A stretch of 64,000 bases of DNA, from assembly GCF_017829975.1 (NCBI RefSeq), contig NZ_JAEEGA010000011.1:1-64000 (forward strand), read 5' to 3'. Position 1 is the first letter of the stretch. Every line of letters begins with the position of its first letter. Shown here piece after piece: positions 34,884 through 45,824 of the stretch. The translations under genes and the position numbers were made by a program. The notes below the pieces were generated by a model. That model was not told the DNA's origin and ran no database searches. It worked only from the letters and a program-made list of their open reading frames with translations. Source of the DNA: Vagococcus allomyrinae (GTDB taxonomy: Bacteria > Bacillota > Bacilli > Lactobacillales > Vagococcaceae).

Positions 34884-35285
34884 TTATTTCTTTTTTTGAT
34901 GTTGTATGTAGTGTCTAATTTGCTCGTCTGTATTTTCACTAACTGTCGCGACAAAGTAGCTAGGAGTCCAAAGATGACCACCCCACAGACGCTTTTTAAG
35001 TTCGGGATACGCTTTCAACAAGAGCCGTGCAGACACGCCTTTAAATGCTTTCATTATATTAGGAATATAATGTTGAGGTTTGCATTCAATAAGTAAGTGA
35101 ATATGGTCTTTATCTGACTCCATCTCAATGATTTGAATATCATTATCTAATGCAATCTGGTTTAATAATTTTTTAACATATGTATCAATGTCTCCGTGCA
35201 AAATATGATGTCTATATGTCACACACTAAACTAAATGATACTGTATAGAATAGACATACCCGCGACCATGATGTACTTCTGACAT
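34884..35285 (-). pseudogene. tnpA: TnpA (IS200-type Y1 transposase) with internal amber codon
   Basis: The single-strand transposase of the element. Starting from the ATG at 35285, which has AAGGAGG upstream, the frame reads MSEVHHGRGYVYSIQYHLV, then TAG at 35226-35228, then CVTYRHHILHGD and on to a normal C-terminus (133 codons in all). The usual residue at that place is Trp (LVWCVKYRH), so a TGG to TAG change is the simplest reading. Metal-binding HIHLLIE and the catalytic Tyr region (SYFVATV...IRHYIQHQ) are intact. Without suppression or re-initiation at an internal codon the protein is truncated at 19 residues. Confidence 0.88.
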
Positions 35286-35462
35286 GAAAAAACCTCCTTG
35301 GAAATAGTTTAACATATGTCATCGTTAAATTCCAAAAAGATTTTAATAGATATGATATCGGTTGTTCAACATAGCTAAAACTATGCCACAACTGAAGCCG
35401 ATTCATCTACACGACTAAAGTCGCGAGTGTTCTCGGCTATTGCATAAATAAATGATCCCGCC

Positions 35463-36440
35463 CTATTTCTCTCCTCGACGATAGTATATAGGTGAAAAAC
35501 GGAAAACCTGCTGATTGTCTGTCTGATTGTTTAGACAGTCGATAATTTTGGTACAAATCTCAGCGATAGGGTGTTCGATCGTCATATAGATATCATCAAA
35601 TAAATCAAACAATTCTAAGCCATCCACTGTGACAATATCAAAGTCTTTCCCATGGTAATGATACTCTTTTAAGGCTCTTAACAAGATTTTTAAGCAAGTA
35701 TCATTTGAAGCAATAAACGCTGTTGGTACATAATTTTTACTTTTCAGTAATGTTTCTAATCGTTTTTTTAAGGTGGCTTCGCTGCCTGAAATAACGGTAG
35801 GCAAGACGCTCTCCTCTGAGGTCATGGCTTGATTGAAAGCTTGCAAACGTTCAACCCGCGGAGTCAAATACTCCACCAATGGCAGACTTAAGTAGGCTAT
35901 TTGCTTATTTCCTCTGGCAACTAAGCTGGCGACACTCTCGGTGATGGCCTCTTGATTGTCTAGCAATACGCAGGCCCCTTTTTCTGAAGGGAGCCGATCC
36001 ACATAAACGGTGGCAATATTATTGCGTTTCAATAATTGATAATGCTCTGGATTATTACTAACAGGGAAAATGACCACTTGATCCACGTCTTGGGAAATAG
36101 CCTGTTCGATCAGTAAACGTTCTTTCTTTTCATCGTCGGCTGAGTTGGAAATAATCACATGAATCTTTTCAGAATTCAAGCGTTTATCCATTTGTTGGAC
36201 AATCTGTGTTGAAAAGGAGCTTTCTAAGTTTGCTACGATAATATTAAGCACGGTAATTTTTTTAAATTTCAAATTTCGAGCGCTACTTTTAGGAATGTAA
36301 TTGGTTTCCTTGATGATTTTCTCGATTTTATCCTTGGTTTTGGCGCTCATAAATTTATAATTATTATTTAAATATTGCGACACAATGGTCTTAGAAACAC
36401 CGGCCATTTCAGCAATATCTTTAATTGTTACTTGTCCCAT
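35463..36440 (-). CDS. LacI-family repressor
   Basis: A 325-residue regulator: helix-turn-helix (VTIKDIAEMAGVSKTIVSQY), hinge, and a periplasmic-binding-like sugar domain (VLNIIVANLESSFSTQIVQQ to the end). Start at 36440 follows AAGGTGG. It lies downstream of the PTS-MupG-like-D-amino-acid operon, in the same direction but after a terminator. A perfect LacI-type palindrome, ATTAACCGGTTAAT, in that operon's promoter is a likely target. The effector is probably the sugar phosphate of that pathway. Confidence 0.9.
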   Translation of the reverse strand: MGQVTIKDIAEMAGVSKTIVSQYLNNNYKFMSAKTKDKIEKIIKETNYIPKSSARNLKFKKITVLNIIVANLESSFSTQIVQQMDKRLNSEKIHVIISNSADDEKKERLLIEQAISQDVDQVVIFPVSNNPEHYQLLKRNNIATVYVDRLPSEKGACVLLDNQEAITESVASLVARGNKQIAYLSLPLVEYLTPRVERLQAFNQAMTSEESVLPTVISGSEATLKKRLETLLKSKNYVPTAFIASNDTCLKILLRALKEYHYHGKDFDIVTVDGLELFDLFDDIYMTIEHPIAEICTKIIDCLNNQTDNQQVFRFSPIYYRRGEK

Positions 36441-36510
36441 TGTTGCCACCTTCTTTTTTTATCATGCCAGTTTTTCTGGATCAACTGATTTACCTAAACA
36501 TTTTTTAATC

Positions 36511-36550
36511 AAAAAAACTATGAATGCTGTTTTACTTAGCATTCATAGTT
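36511..36550 (-). terminator. Terminator after the ridA-like gene
   Basis: ACTATGAATGCT (36517-36528) pairs perfectly with AGCATTCATAGT (36538-36549); T run follows on the minus strand. Confidence 0.88.
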
Positions 36551-36555
36551 TACCA

Positions 36556-37026
36556 TTAGTACAACTCGACTATCAACTCAATTTCCACTGGTGTATCAAA
36601 AGGCAATGTATTAGTGCCAATTGCCGATCTGGCATGGCGGCCTTTTTCACCAAAAACATCTACTAAAAGCTGAGACGCACCGTTAATCACATAAGGTTGT
36701 TCAACATAATCATCAGTCGAATTGACAAATGCTAGCATTTTTACCACTTGTTTAATTCTATCCAAATCGCCTAATTCTTTTTTCAACACTGACAAAAGAT
36801 TAACCACGACTTGTTGGGCAGCTGCTTGACCTTCCTCTAACGTCAGATCCTGCCCCAACTTGCCAGCATAAAGTAACTTCCCATTACGGCGACAGTCGCA
36901 ACCTGAGGTATACAACACCTTGCCAACAATTTTTGCTGGGACATATTCGGCGACTGGTGTTGGTACTTCTTCTAAAAATAATCCTTTACTAGCTAACACT
37001 TCTTCGACTTTTGACATCTTCATCAC
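36556..37026 (-). CDS. RidA/YjgF-family protein (imine/enamine deaminase)
   Basis: A 156-residue RidA-family protein. Family marks are the VNLLSVLKKELGDLDRI helix, LVDVFGEKGRHARSAIGTNT with the key Arg, and the PVEIELIVELY strand. RidA hydrolyses reactive 2-aminoacrylate and related imines released by PLP enzymes, giving a keto acid and ammonia. It is the last gene of the operon, 7 bases after a D-threonine aldolase/D-serine dehydratase-like PLP enzyme, a pairing that makes good chemical sense. The upstream ribosome-binding site is weak. Confidence 0.85.
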   Translation of the reverse strand: MMKMSKVEEVLASKGLFLEEVPTPVAEYVPAKIVGKVLYTSGCDCRRNGKLLYAGKLGQDLTLEEGQAAAQQVVVNLLSVLKKELGDLDRIKQVVKMLAFVNSTDDYVEQPYVINGASQLLVDVFGEKGRHARSAIGTNTLPFDTPVEIELIVELY

Positions 37027-37033
37027 ATACTTT

Positions 37034-38110
37034 CTATTGAGTTTTGCCGCGAGCGGCGACTGATACGGCTTGTTGATCTAAATAATAGACATCATATAAA
37101 TTAATGGTACTGCAAATATGATTGGGAATAATCTCTAAACGATCGCCGACTTGAATGGTTTCATCGGTTATCAGCAAAACGCCATGTTCTTCATTCATGC
37201 GCTCAAAAATCACCTTTGGATAGCCCTTTACCTGACCAAAGCCCCTTATAAGAGTCGGAAAAATTGTCGGTTGAACATCTGTGGCAAAAGCTTTACTGCC
37301 ACCATCGATGATAAGTCGGTTGCCATGTCTGCTCACGACCGTCACAAGGACGGTTGCCGCGCAATCAACTTGATGGCACACGCCATAAGACAGTTGCATG
37401 GCATCGTTAAAGACATAGGTACCAGGGCGAACTTCGGTTACACCTTCCACAGCCAAAACACCGGCAATACTCAAAGAGGAACCGACACTCACATCCTCAA
37501 TCTGGATTCCCGCTGCTCTAAGCTCTTTAGCCAAGGTAACCATCGCCGTTCCTTCTTCAATACCTGCAGAGTAGGCATCTTTTGTGGCCGTGCCATCTAA
37601 TAGTTTAGAGCCGCGATACGTATAAATCCCTGTTAAGTTAAGCTGTTTAAACTGGCTGACAGTTTTGGCAAATGGGAGGGCTTCCTCCAGTTCAACACCT
37701 GTTCGTGCCAACCCAGTATTGATTTCCAAACGGACCTCCACAGAGATACCCGCGGCTTCAGCCAAGCGATTCAACTGTTCTGCCCCCGTCACGGTGTCCA
37801 CACTAAAGATGAAACGCTCACTTTTTTGAGCCAGTGCTAGGCCTCGATTTATTTTGTCCGTTGAAACCAAAGGATAAGCTAAAAAGATATTGCGAATCCC
37901 CCCGTCAATCATGACTTCTGCTTCTCCAAGCTTGGCAACAGTAATCCCAACAGCGCCGTAAGCGAGCTGCCGTTTGGCAAGCTCAGGATTTTTATGAGTT
38001 TTAATATGAGGCCGTAGTTGAGTGCTTGGCGCATTCGCAACTTTTTCTGCCATCTGTGCCAAGTTATTCTCTAAAATCTGTTGATTAATCAACACTACTG
38101 GTGTTTCCAT
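37034..38110 (-). CDS. D-threonine aldolase/D-serine dehydratase-like PLP enzyme
   Basis: A 358-residue PLP enzyme with alanine-racemase-type barrel and C-terminal beta domain. The PLP Lys is in LRPHIKTHKNPELA; the phosphate loop region is SVGSSLSIAGV; a metal site typical of this family is PNHICSTINLYD (His and Cys). Known members cleave D-threonine to glycine and acetaldehyde or dehydrate D-serine, with a divalent metal. Which reaction applies here is open; the adjacent RidA favours a dehydratase-type reaction. It overlaps the DUF871 stop by one base. Confidence 0.87.
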   Translation of the reverse strand: METPVVLINQQILENNLAQMAEKVANAPSTQLRPHIKTHKNPELAKRQLAYGAVGITVAKLGEAEVMIDGGIRNIFLAYPLVSTDKINRGLALAQKSERFIFSVDTVTGAEQLNRLAEAAGISVEVRLEINTGLARTGVELEEALPFAKTVSQFKQLNLTGIYTYRGSKLLDGTATKDAYSAGIEEGTAMVTLAKELRAAGIQIEDVSVGSSLSIAGVLAVEGVTEVRPGTYVFNDAMQLSYGVCHQVDCAATVLVTVVSRHGNRLIIDGGSKAFATDVQPTIFPTLIRGFGQVKGYPKVIFERMNEEHGVLLITDETIQVGDRLEIIPNHICSTINLYDVYYLDQQAVSVAARGKTQ

Positions 38111-39207
38111 TAGCTCACGTCTTTTCTAAATTTAAACTTTTTCCAAGGGGTGATGTACGCCATCATAAAGGCTTCCTCTTGAGGAATGCGACCAATGACG
38201 TTCCACTGTCCTTGATTCTCTCGTTCTTTTAAGGCAATTTGTAATTCACCTGCATAAATCCCATAAGACTGATTAGCGATCACTATATCTCCTCTTTGGA
38301 TTTTTTGCTGGCGCGGATTCTCGGCAATCACCTGCTTCTGATATTTGGAGCGGGGAGTCGTCGAACGCACCATGTAATTGGAAATATCTCCCCGTTGGAA
38401 GTGCAAGACGTCAAAACAAATTGCTTCTTCAATCGGGCTTAATTTGTCTGCCAACTCAATCGTCAAGGTCACAACATTGGGATTAATCAGAGCCAAAGCT
38501 TTTAGTTCTGACTCTGAGGCAAAAGCATTGCCGACAATGATATCATCAATCTCCGAGCAAGCCCACATGGCGCGAGCTTGTAGCTCCATCGGTAAATAGC
38601 GGTCGCGTTCAAGAGTCGGCTGCCCCTCACTAATGTCCCAGGGCCCATACTGGGCTCCTTGGGAGGTCACAAAAGCGGCAGTATGAAGCCCTTTTTCATG
38701 AAATTTACGAGTTGTCTCAATGAAAAAATCCTCGTCCAACCCTGTATAGGCTTGGGGATAAAAGTTATGACAACCCACAATCTGTTCTTTGTTAGGCTCA
38801 AAATCCAATATATTGGAAACATAACTCGTATCGTTACTTAAATTAACCTCAATCAATAATTTTTCTGGATTATAGGACATCAGCGCTTCTTCTGATCCTG
38901 AAAAACTACGGTCTAAACGAAAACCTGCCGCCCCTAGCTCTTGAAAGAAGGATAGATCGTCTAACTCAATTCCCATTTTGGCAAAAAATGAAGCATAGAC
39001 ATCTACATAGGTGGCCATTCCTTTTTGATTGCCATACGCGATTAAAGGTTGATAGTTAGCCAAGAGCTCTTCCTTACTCAACTCCGGTGATAAAAAACAG
39101 GTAAAGATTCGACTGTAACCATATTTAGCGGCCAAATCAATGTAAGCCATGTTTTCAGCATCTGTGGTTTTTTCTGGATAAATCGAAATCCCTAACTGCT
39201 TACTCAT
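38110..39207 (-). CDS. DUF871/MupG-like protein (6-phospho-N-acetylmuramidase family)
   Basis: A 365-residue protein with a TIM-barrel N-terminal part (LGISIYPEKTTDAENMAYID, RIFTCFLSPELSKEELL, GAAGFRLDRSF, HNFYPQAYTGL) and a small C-terminal beta domain (RGDIVIANQSYGIYAGELQI). This is the DUF871 family, of which S. aureus MupG splits MurNAc-6-phosphate-GlcNAc during wall recycling. Here it sits between a PTS IIC and a D-amino-acid enzyme, so the substrate may be a phosphorylated glycoside imported by the PTS, possibly wall-derived. It overlaps the PTS gene by 8 bases. Confidence 0.85.
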   Translation of the reverse strand: MSKQLGISIYPEKTTDAENMAYIDLAAKYGYSRIFTCFLSPELSKEELLANYQPLIAYGNQKGMATYVDVYASFFAKMGIELDDLSFFQELGAAGFRLDRSFSGSEEALMSYNPEKLLIEVNLSNDTSYVSNILDFEPNKEQIVGCHNFYPQAYTGLDEDFFIETTRKFHEKGLHTAAFVTSQGAQYGPWDISEGQPTLERDRYLPMELQARAMWACSEIDDIIVGNAFASESELKALALINPNVVTLTIELADKLSPIEEAICFDVLHFQRGDISNYMVRSTTPRSKYQKQVIAENPRQQKIQRGDIVIANQSYGIYAGELQIALKERENQGQWNVIGRIPQEEAFMMAYITPWKKFKFRKDVS

Positions 39208-40501
39208 GTGACTCGCCTACTTCAATTTGATTTAAGTATTGTTTTTCCGCCGCCTTAAGGAATGGCATATAACAAACAATCGCCACAATAAAGTTCACTA
39301 AGGCTAAGGCGCCCCCACGCCAAGAACCCGTTGCCAAGAAGCCACCTATAATGGGTGGTGTAGTCCAAGGAACCATGACGACGGTTTTTGGCACTAATCC
39401 CATGCTCAATGCAGCATAAGAAATAACGGTTAAGATCATCGGGATGACTAAGAAAGGAATAAATAAAATGGGATTTAAGACAATCGGAAAGCCAAACATC
39501 ACCGGTTCATTAATATTAAATATCCCAGGTGCTAATGATAATTTCGACACCACCGAATACGGCTTATTGCGTTTAGTAAAGAGGAGCACGCTGACGACTA
39601 AGGCCAAAGTGGCGCCCGTTCCCCCTAAATAGATAAAGGAATCAAAGAACGGTTTCGTGACGATATTCGGAATAGCCACACCATTTTGGAGAGCCGCAAT
39701 GTTTTGATCAATGGCAGGTAAATAGACACTTTGCATGATCGGTTCTAAGACGCTCCCACCATTTAAACCAAAGAACCAGAAAAGATGATTTAGCAACACG
39801 ATAATTAGAGCAGTTGGCAGTGTATTAGCCATTTTAACGATCGGGGCTTGCAATAGATCGTAAAAAGATTGATGAATATCACTGACACCAAAGAGGTCGA
39901 ACAGGACTTTAAGCAAACCAAAAATAATAATCGTTAAGATTGCCGGAACTAAAGAGGCAAATGATTTAGAAACAGCTGGCGGTACACCATCGGGCATTTG
40001 AATTACCATCTTTTTGTTATTGCTTAAACGAATAAAAATTTCAGCTGAAATTAACGCAACGAAAATGGCAATAAATAAGCCTTGTGCGCCCATCCAAGAA
40101 AATGGTAACCCTAAATTTCCACCTTCTTCATTTTTTAATGGCAACATAATGGTCACCAAGGATGTTAAGGCAATCGCGCCAGTAGTAATTTGATCCTTAC
40201 CGTAATTTTTTGCCAAAGCCGCCGCAATCGTAAAGGTTACCACTAAGGACATGATGTTAAAACTGCCTTGAGAAATATAACCTGCTAAGGTTTTCCATGA
40301 ATCACCACCAAAGATACTGTTCATCATGTTTTGATACGCTTCAATCGGTAAATTATTCACCAAAACAGCTAATGACCCGATAATCATCATCGGCATGATG
40401 ACGACAAACCCATCTCTAACAGCAACTAAATGCCGTTGAGCGCCGATTCTCGAGGCAATCGGCACAAACTTTTCATCTAAAAAATTGATAAACTTATTCA
40501 T
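39200..40501 (-). CDS. PTS lactose/cellobiose-family IIC
   Basis: A 433-residue membrane permease with about ten helices. The family signatures are PDGVPPAVSKSFASLVPA, NHLFWFFGLNGGSVL, and FNINEPVMFGFPIVLNP. No IIA or IIB is encoded in this operon, so it must borrow them, perhaps from the cellobiose-type operon next door (IIB 45201, IIA 43614). The ATG at 40501 follows AAGGAGATTGATT. It is the first gene of the operon IIC-DUF871-PLP enzyme-RidA, with overlapping or abutting genes throughout. Confidence 0.92.
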   Translation of the reverse strand: MNKFINFLDEKFVPIASRIGAQRHLVAVRDGFVVIMPMMIIGSLAVLVNNLPIEAYQNMMNSIFGGDSWKTLAGYISQGSFNIMSLVVTFTIAAALAKNYGKDQITTGAIALTSLVTIMLPLKNEEGGNLGLPFSWMGAQGLFIAIFVALISAEIFIRLSNNKKMVIQMPDGVPPAVSKSFASLVPAILTIIIFGLLKVLFDLFGVSDIHQSFYDLLQAPIVKMANTLPTALIIVLLNHLFWFFGLNGGSVLEPIMQSVYLPAIDQNIAALQNGVAIPNIVTKPFFDSFIYLGGTGATLALVVSVLLFTKRNKPYSVVSKLSLAPGIFNINEPVMFGFPIVLNPILFIPFLVIPMILTVISYAALSMGLVPKTVVMVPWTTPPIIGGFLATGSWRGGALALVNFIVAIVCYMPFLKAAEKQYLNQIEVGESHE

Positions 40502-40535
40502 AATCAATCTCCTTTTCCCACATATTTATTTTTAC

Positions 40536-40582
40536 ATTAACCGGTTAATATAGACTGTAAACGTTTTTCATTTATTTGTCAA
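40536..40582 (-). promoter_or_regulatory. Promoter with LacI-type operator and cre site
   Basis: Minus strand: TTGACA (40577-40582), 17-base spacer, TACAGT (40554-40559). A cre-like sequence (40556-40569, plus-strand TGTAAACGTTTTTC, 12 of 14 consensus positions) covers the spacer and -10. The perfect palindrome ATTAACCGGTTAAT (40536-40549) follows at about +5 to +18. This fits double control: repression by the LacI-family protein at 35463 and by CcpA. Confidence 0.75.
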
Positions 40583-40610
40583 TATTTTTTATTTTTTTAA
40601 CAGCAACCAC

Positions 40611-40656
40611 AAAAAAACTAGCGACTTTTTAATCAAAAAATCAACTAGTTTTTTTC
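40611..40656 (-). terminator. Terminator of the GH1/PTS operon
   Basis: AAAACTAG pairs with CTAGTTTT, with an inner A/T stem, and T runs on the minus strand. It lies 18 bases after the last GH1 gene and before the promoter of the next operon. Confidence 0.7.
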
Positions 40657-40673
40657 AATTTAATAGACTTATT

Positions 40674-43574
<2,901 letters not shown>

Positions 43575-43613
43575 TCACTCTACCTCTCCTCGTACGCGAG
43601 AAGGCTTTCTCTT

Positions 43614-43940
43614 TTATTTTGTTAAAATCAGCTCAAACATCTCAACCAGCACTTTTGTTAACCGCAATTCACTGGAAATTGTCATCATCGTATCTTGTGC
43701 ATGAGTAAATAACAGACTAGGCTCGTGTTCGATTCCCCGAGTTTCGTCTTGAATGACTTTCGTTTGTGATTGATGGGCTTTGACAATTTTATCGTGAGCC
43801 TCGCTTAATTTTAATGTCGCTTCTTTAAATTCTGCCTTTTTGGCGTGTTCAATGGCTTCATTTGCTAACACTCGAGCATCCCCGGCATGTAGGATGATTT
43901 GCATCGCAACTGGTACCAATTCATTGTCTTCCATAGACAT
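43614..43940 (-). CDS. PTS lactose/cellobiose-family IIA
   Basis: A 108-residue three-helix phosphocarrier. The phosphorylated His80 is in LLFTHAQDTMM, with AHDKIVKAHQSQT before it. It receives phosphate from HPr and passes it to the IIB at 45201. It lies between the IIC and the GH1 genes. Confidence 0.93.
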   Translation of the reverse strand: MSMEDNELVPVAMQIILHAGDARVLANEAIEHAKKAEFKEATLKLSEAHDKIVKAHQSQTKVIQDETRGIEHEPSLLFTHAQDTMMTISSELRLTKVLVEMFELILTK

Positions 43941-43963
43941 GGATTTTCCCCCATTCGCTACAT

Positions 43964-45187
43964 TTATTTTTCTTCGGCAAGCACTTGTTTTTCATATACT
44001 TTAAAAAATGGCAACCAGATAAACAAGTAGATCACAAATAACAAGGCATAAACAATCAGCGCTCGCCAATCTTCTGTAATCATCACACTTGAAAAGGGCG
44101 CTGGAATCTGCCCAACTTGAATCATTTTACTTGGGATTTTCAATAAATCTGTCCTCATCGCGATCCAAACTACGATAGGCCCAATAATTGAATTCACCCA
44201 CATCGGCAACATCAGCATCGGATTCATAACGACTGGCCCACTAAACATGATTGGTTCGTTGATATTAAAAATCGAAGGGCCAATGCAAATCCGACCGATT
44301 GTCTTCAACCTAGGCGATTTTGACCAAAGCATCAACACGTTTAAGCCTAAGGTGGCCCCCATTCCTCCCATGGTTATTAACGCCGCCGTAAAGACCGTCT
44401 CGCTTGTCACAATATAGGTCGCAGCCTGTCCAGCTTCAACTGCGGCAATATTGGCGGAGATTCCCGCCATAAAAATCGGCGTTGTCACAGGGCCAAACAG
44501 CCAGCTGGAGATGCCCATTGAATAAAAGAAAGAAGGAATAAAGCACACCAGAATAAAGCCTGGCAGGGTTTGCCCAAAACTTTGAAGAAGTGAAAAAAGT
44601 TTTACAATTAAATCAAACATGTCTAAATCAAATTTAAAGGTTATCAGAGCTGACAAACCTACGGCAATTGAAATTGGGATAATATTATTGATCCACTCCA
44701 CCACAAAATCAGGAACCTCCGAGTTTTTTAACACGTTTAGTTTGCTATAATTATGAAACACAATTGCTACCAGCAAACCGGAAATCATCCCTACTAAAAT
44801 TCCGGTTGGGCCTAATCGACCAAATTCAACCGTCATATTGCCATCAGCAAAAACCGGTTTGATATACATTAAAAACACACAGATCGAGACCAAACTGGCT
44901 GAAACTGCATAACCAGGATGACGTAACTTTTCCATCGCCTGGTTAGTCACCATAAAGGCGGTAATCAACCCGATCATGCCAAAGGTATAATCTGCTAGCT
45001 TTCCCAGATCTGGCAAAACAGCCAGATAAGACCTAAAAACATTGTAAAAGAAGACTAGTGAGCCAGTTAAGATAAAAGGTATCAATTTTTGCATGGCCCC
45101 TGATACAGCCGCAACCCAGGGCCTCTTGGTTAACTTTTGCATGGCCGGTGCAAATGAATTCGCCAACCAATCCATAAATTTAGTCAT
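43964..45187 (-). CDS. PTS lactose/cellobiose-family IIC
   Basis: A 407-residue permease with about nine or ten membrane helices. Marks: FIPSFFYSMGISSWLFGPV, ALITMGGMGATLGLNVLML and FNINEPIMFSGPVVMNP. It carries the beta-glycoside whose phosphate form is used by the two GH1 enzymes. It is 13 bases after the IIB gene. Relative to the 39200 IIC it is more divergent in the middle. Confidence 0.92.
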   Translation of the reverse strand: MTKFMDWLANSFAPAMQKLTKRPWVAAVSGAMQKLIPFILTGSLVFFYNVFRSYLAVLPDLGKLADYTFGMIGLITAFMVTNQAMEKLRHPGYAVSASLVSICVFLMYIKPVFADGNMTVEFGRLGPTGILVGMISGLLVAIVFHNYSKLNVLKNSEVPDFVVEWINNIIPISIAVGLSALITFKFDLDMFDLIVKLFSLLQSFGQTLPGFILVCFIPSFFYSMGISSWLFGPVTTPIFMAGISANIAAVEAGQAATYIVTSETVFTAALITMGGMGATLGLNVLMLWSKSPRLKTIGRICIGPSIFNINEPIMFSGPVVMNPMLMLPMWVNSIIGPIVVWIAMRTDLLKIPSKMIQVGQIPAPFSSVMITEDWRALIVYALLFVIYLFIWLPFFKVYEKQVLAEEK

Positions 45188-45200
45188 ACTCGTTTCCTCC

Positions 45201-45512
45201 TTAAGTCAAATTAGCTAATGCTAAATCCAGCAGTTTATCCCCATCCAGCATGCCATAAATGTCTTGAGGAATAACGATGACTGGCACATTGTACGGTTTC
45301 GCCATCTCCGCCATTTCCTCCTGATAACTAGCATAATGAGGTCCTAATAATAAAATATCCACACTAGAAAAATATTGCGGGGCCTCACTTTCGCTTCGTG
45401 CTTCAATTGAGGCTTCAATGCCTCTCTTTTTGGCTGCTTTCCTAGCTTTTTGAGCAAGCAGTCCACTGGACATCCCTGCCCCGCAGCAAAGTAACATACG
45501 AATGTTTTCCAT
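45201..45512 (-). CDS. PTS lactose/cellobiose-family IIB
   Basis: A 103-residue phosphocarrier. The phosphorylated Cys10 is in MLLCCGAGMSSGLLA, followed by a typical alpha/beta fold with VDILLLGPHYASY and VPVIVIPQDIYGML. It is the first gene of the operon IIB-IIC-IIA-GH1-GH1 and is divergent from the LicR-like activator. Confidence 0.94.
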   Translation of the reverse strand: MENIRMLLCCGAGMSSGLLAQKARKAAKKRGIEASIEARSESEAPQYFSSVDILLLGPHYASYQEEMAEMAKPYNVPVIVIPQDIYGMLDGDKLLDLALANLT

Positions 45513-45596
45513 CTCTCATTCACTCCTTTATTTTTTTGACACCCTTATCATCTCCTAAAACCGTCATACCTCTCAACTAAACCTTTTCACCACGTC

Positions 45597-45625
45597 GTGC
45601 ACTTGAAGGAGTTAACTCGTTGCAC
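45597..45625. promoter_or_regulatory. Candidate activator site between IIB and the LicR-like gene
   Basis: A perfect palindrome GAGTTAACTC (45609-45618) lies between GTGCA (45597-45601) and TGCAC (45621-45625). It sits upstream of both divergent genes. Binding by the LicR-like protein is a guess from position. Confidence 0.4.
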
Positions 45626-45645
45626 CCCCTCAGGAAAAACACTGG

Positions 45646-45674
45646 TTGAGACCCCTTACATTTCTTTCTATAAT
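45646..45674 (+). promoter_or_regulatory. Promoter of the LicR-like activator
   Basis: TTGAGA (45646-45651), 17-base spacer, TATAAT (45669-45674). It leaves a leader of about 145 bases, which holds a GACCGT/ACGGTC hairpin and a 16-codon ORF. Confidence 0.65.
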
Positions 45675-45761
45675 AAACTCGTGTATCATCAACCTATCAC
45701 AATTAAAGAGACCGTTATCGCATAGAGACGGTCATCATCAGAGATCGATTAGGCGATAGCC

Positions 45762-45812
45762 ATGAAGGACGCTGGCGACTTGCTTTATCCGATTTTTTAT
45801 CGACTTTACTAG
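45762..45812 (+). CDS. Small upstream ORF of the LicR-like gene (16 aa)
   Basis: Reads MKDAGDLLYPIFYRLY and stops at TAG, where the TAG is part of the TAGGAGG ribosome-binding site of the next gene. Its own ribosome-binding site is weak. The overlap would couple its translation to that of the regulator. It may be chance. Confidence 0.25.
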   Translation: MKDAGDLLYPIFYRLY

Positions 45813-45824
45813 GAGGTTACATCA

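Larger units (their letters stand above)
33599..35440 (-). mobile_element. IS200/IS605-family insertion sequence
   Basis: Contains tnpA then tnpB in the same direction. Both ends carry a hairpin with the same core, GACTAAAGTC: 33610-33621 at the right end (after tnpB) and 35412-35423 at the left end. A larger imperfect stem (GTTGTTCAACATAG with CTATGCCACAAC) is inside the left end. As usual for this family there are no terminal inverted repeats. The right end probably finishes near GGTTCA at 33599-33605; the left end is uncertain by about 15 bases. About 125 bases between the tnpB stop and the right end would encode the guide RNA scaffold. tnpA is interrupted, so the copy probably cannot move by itself. 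Confidence 0.85.
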
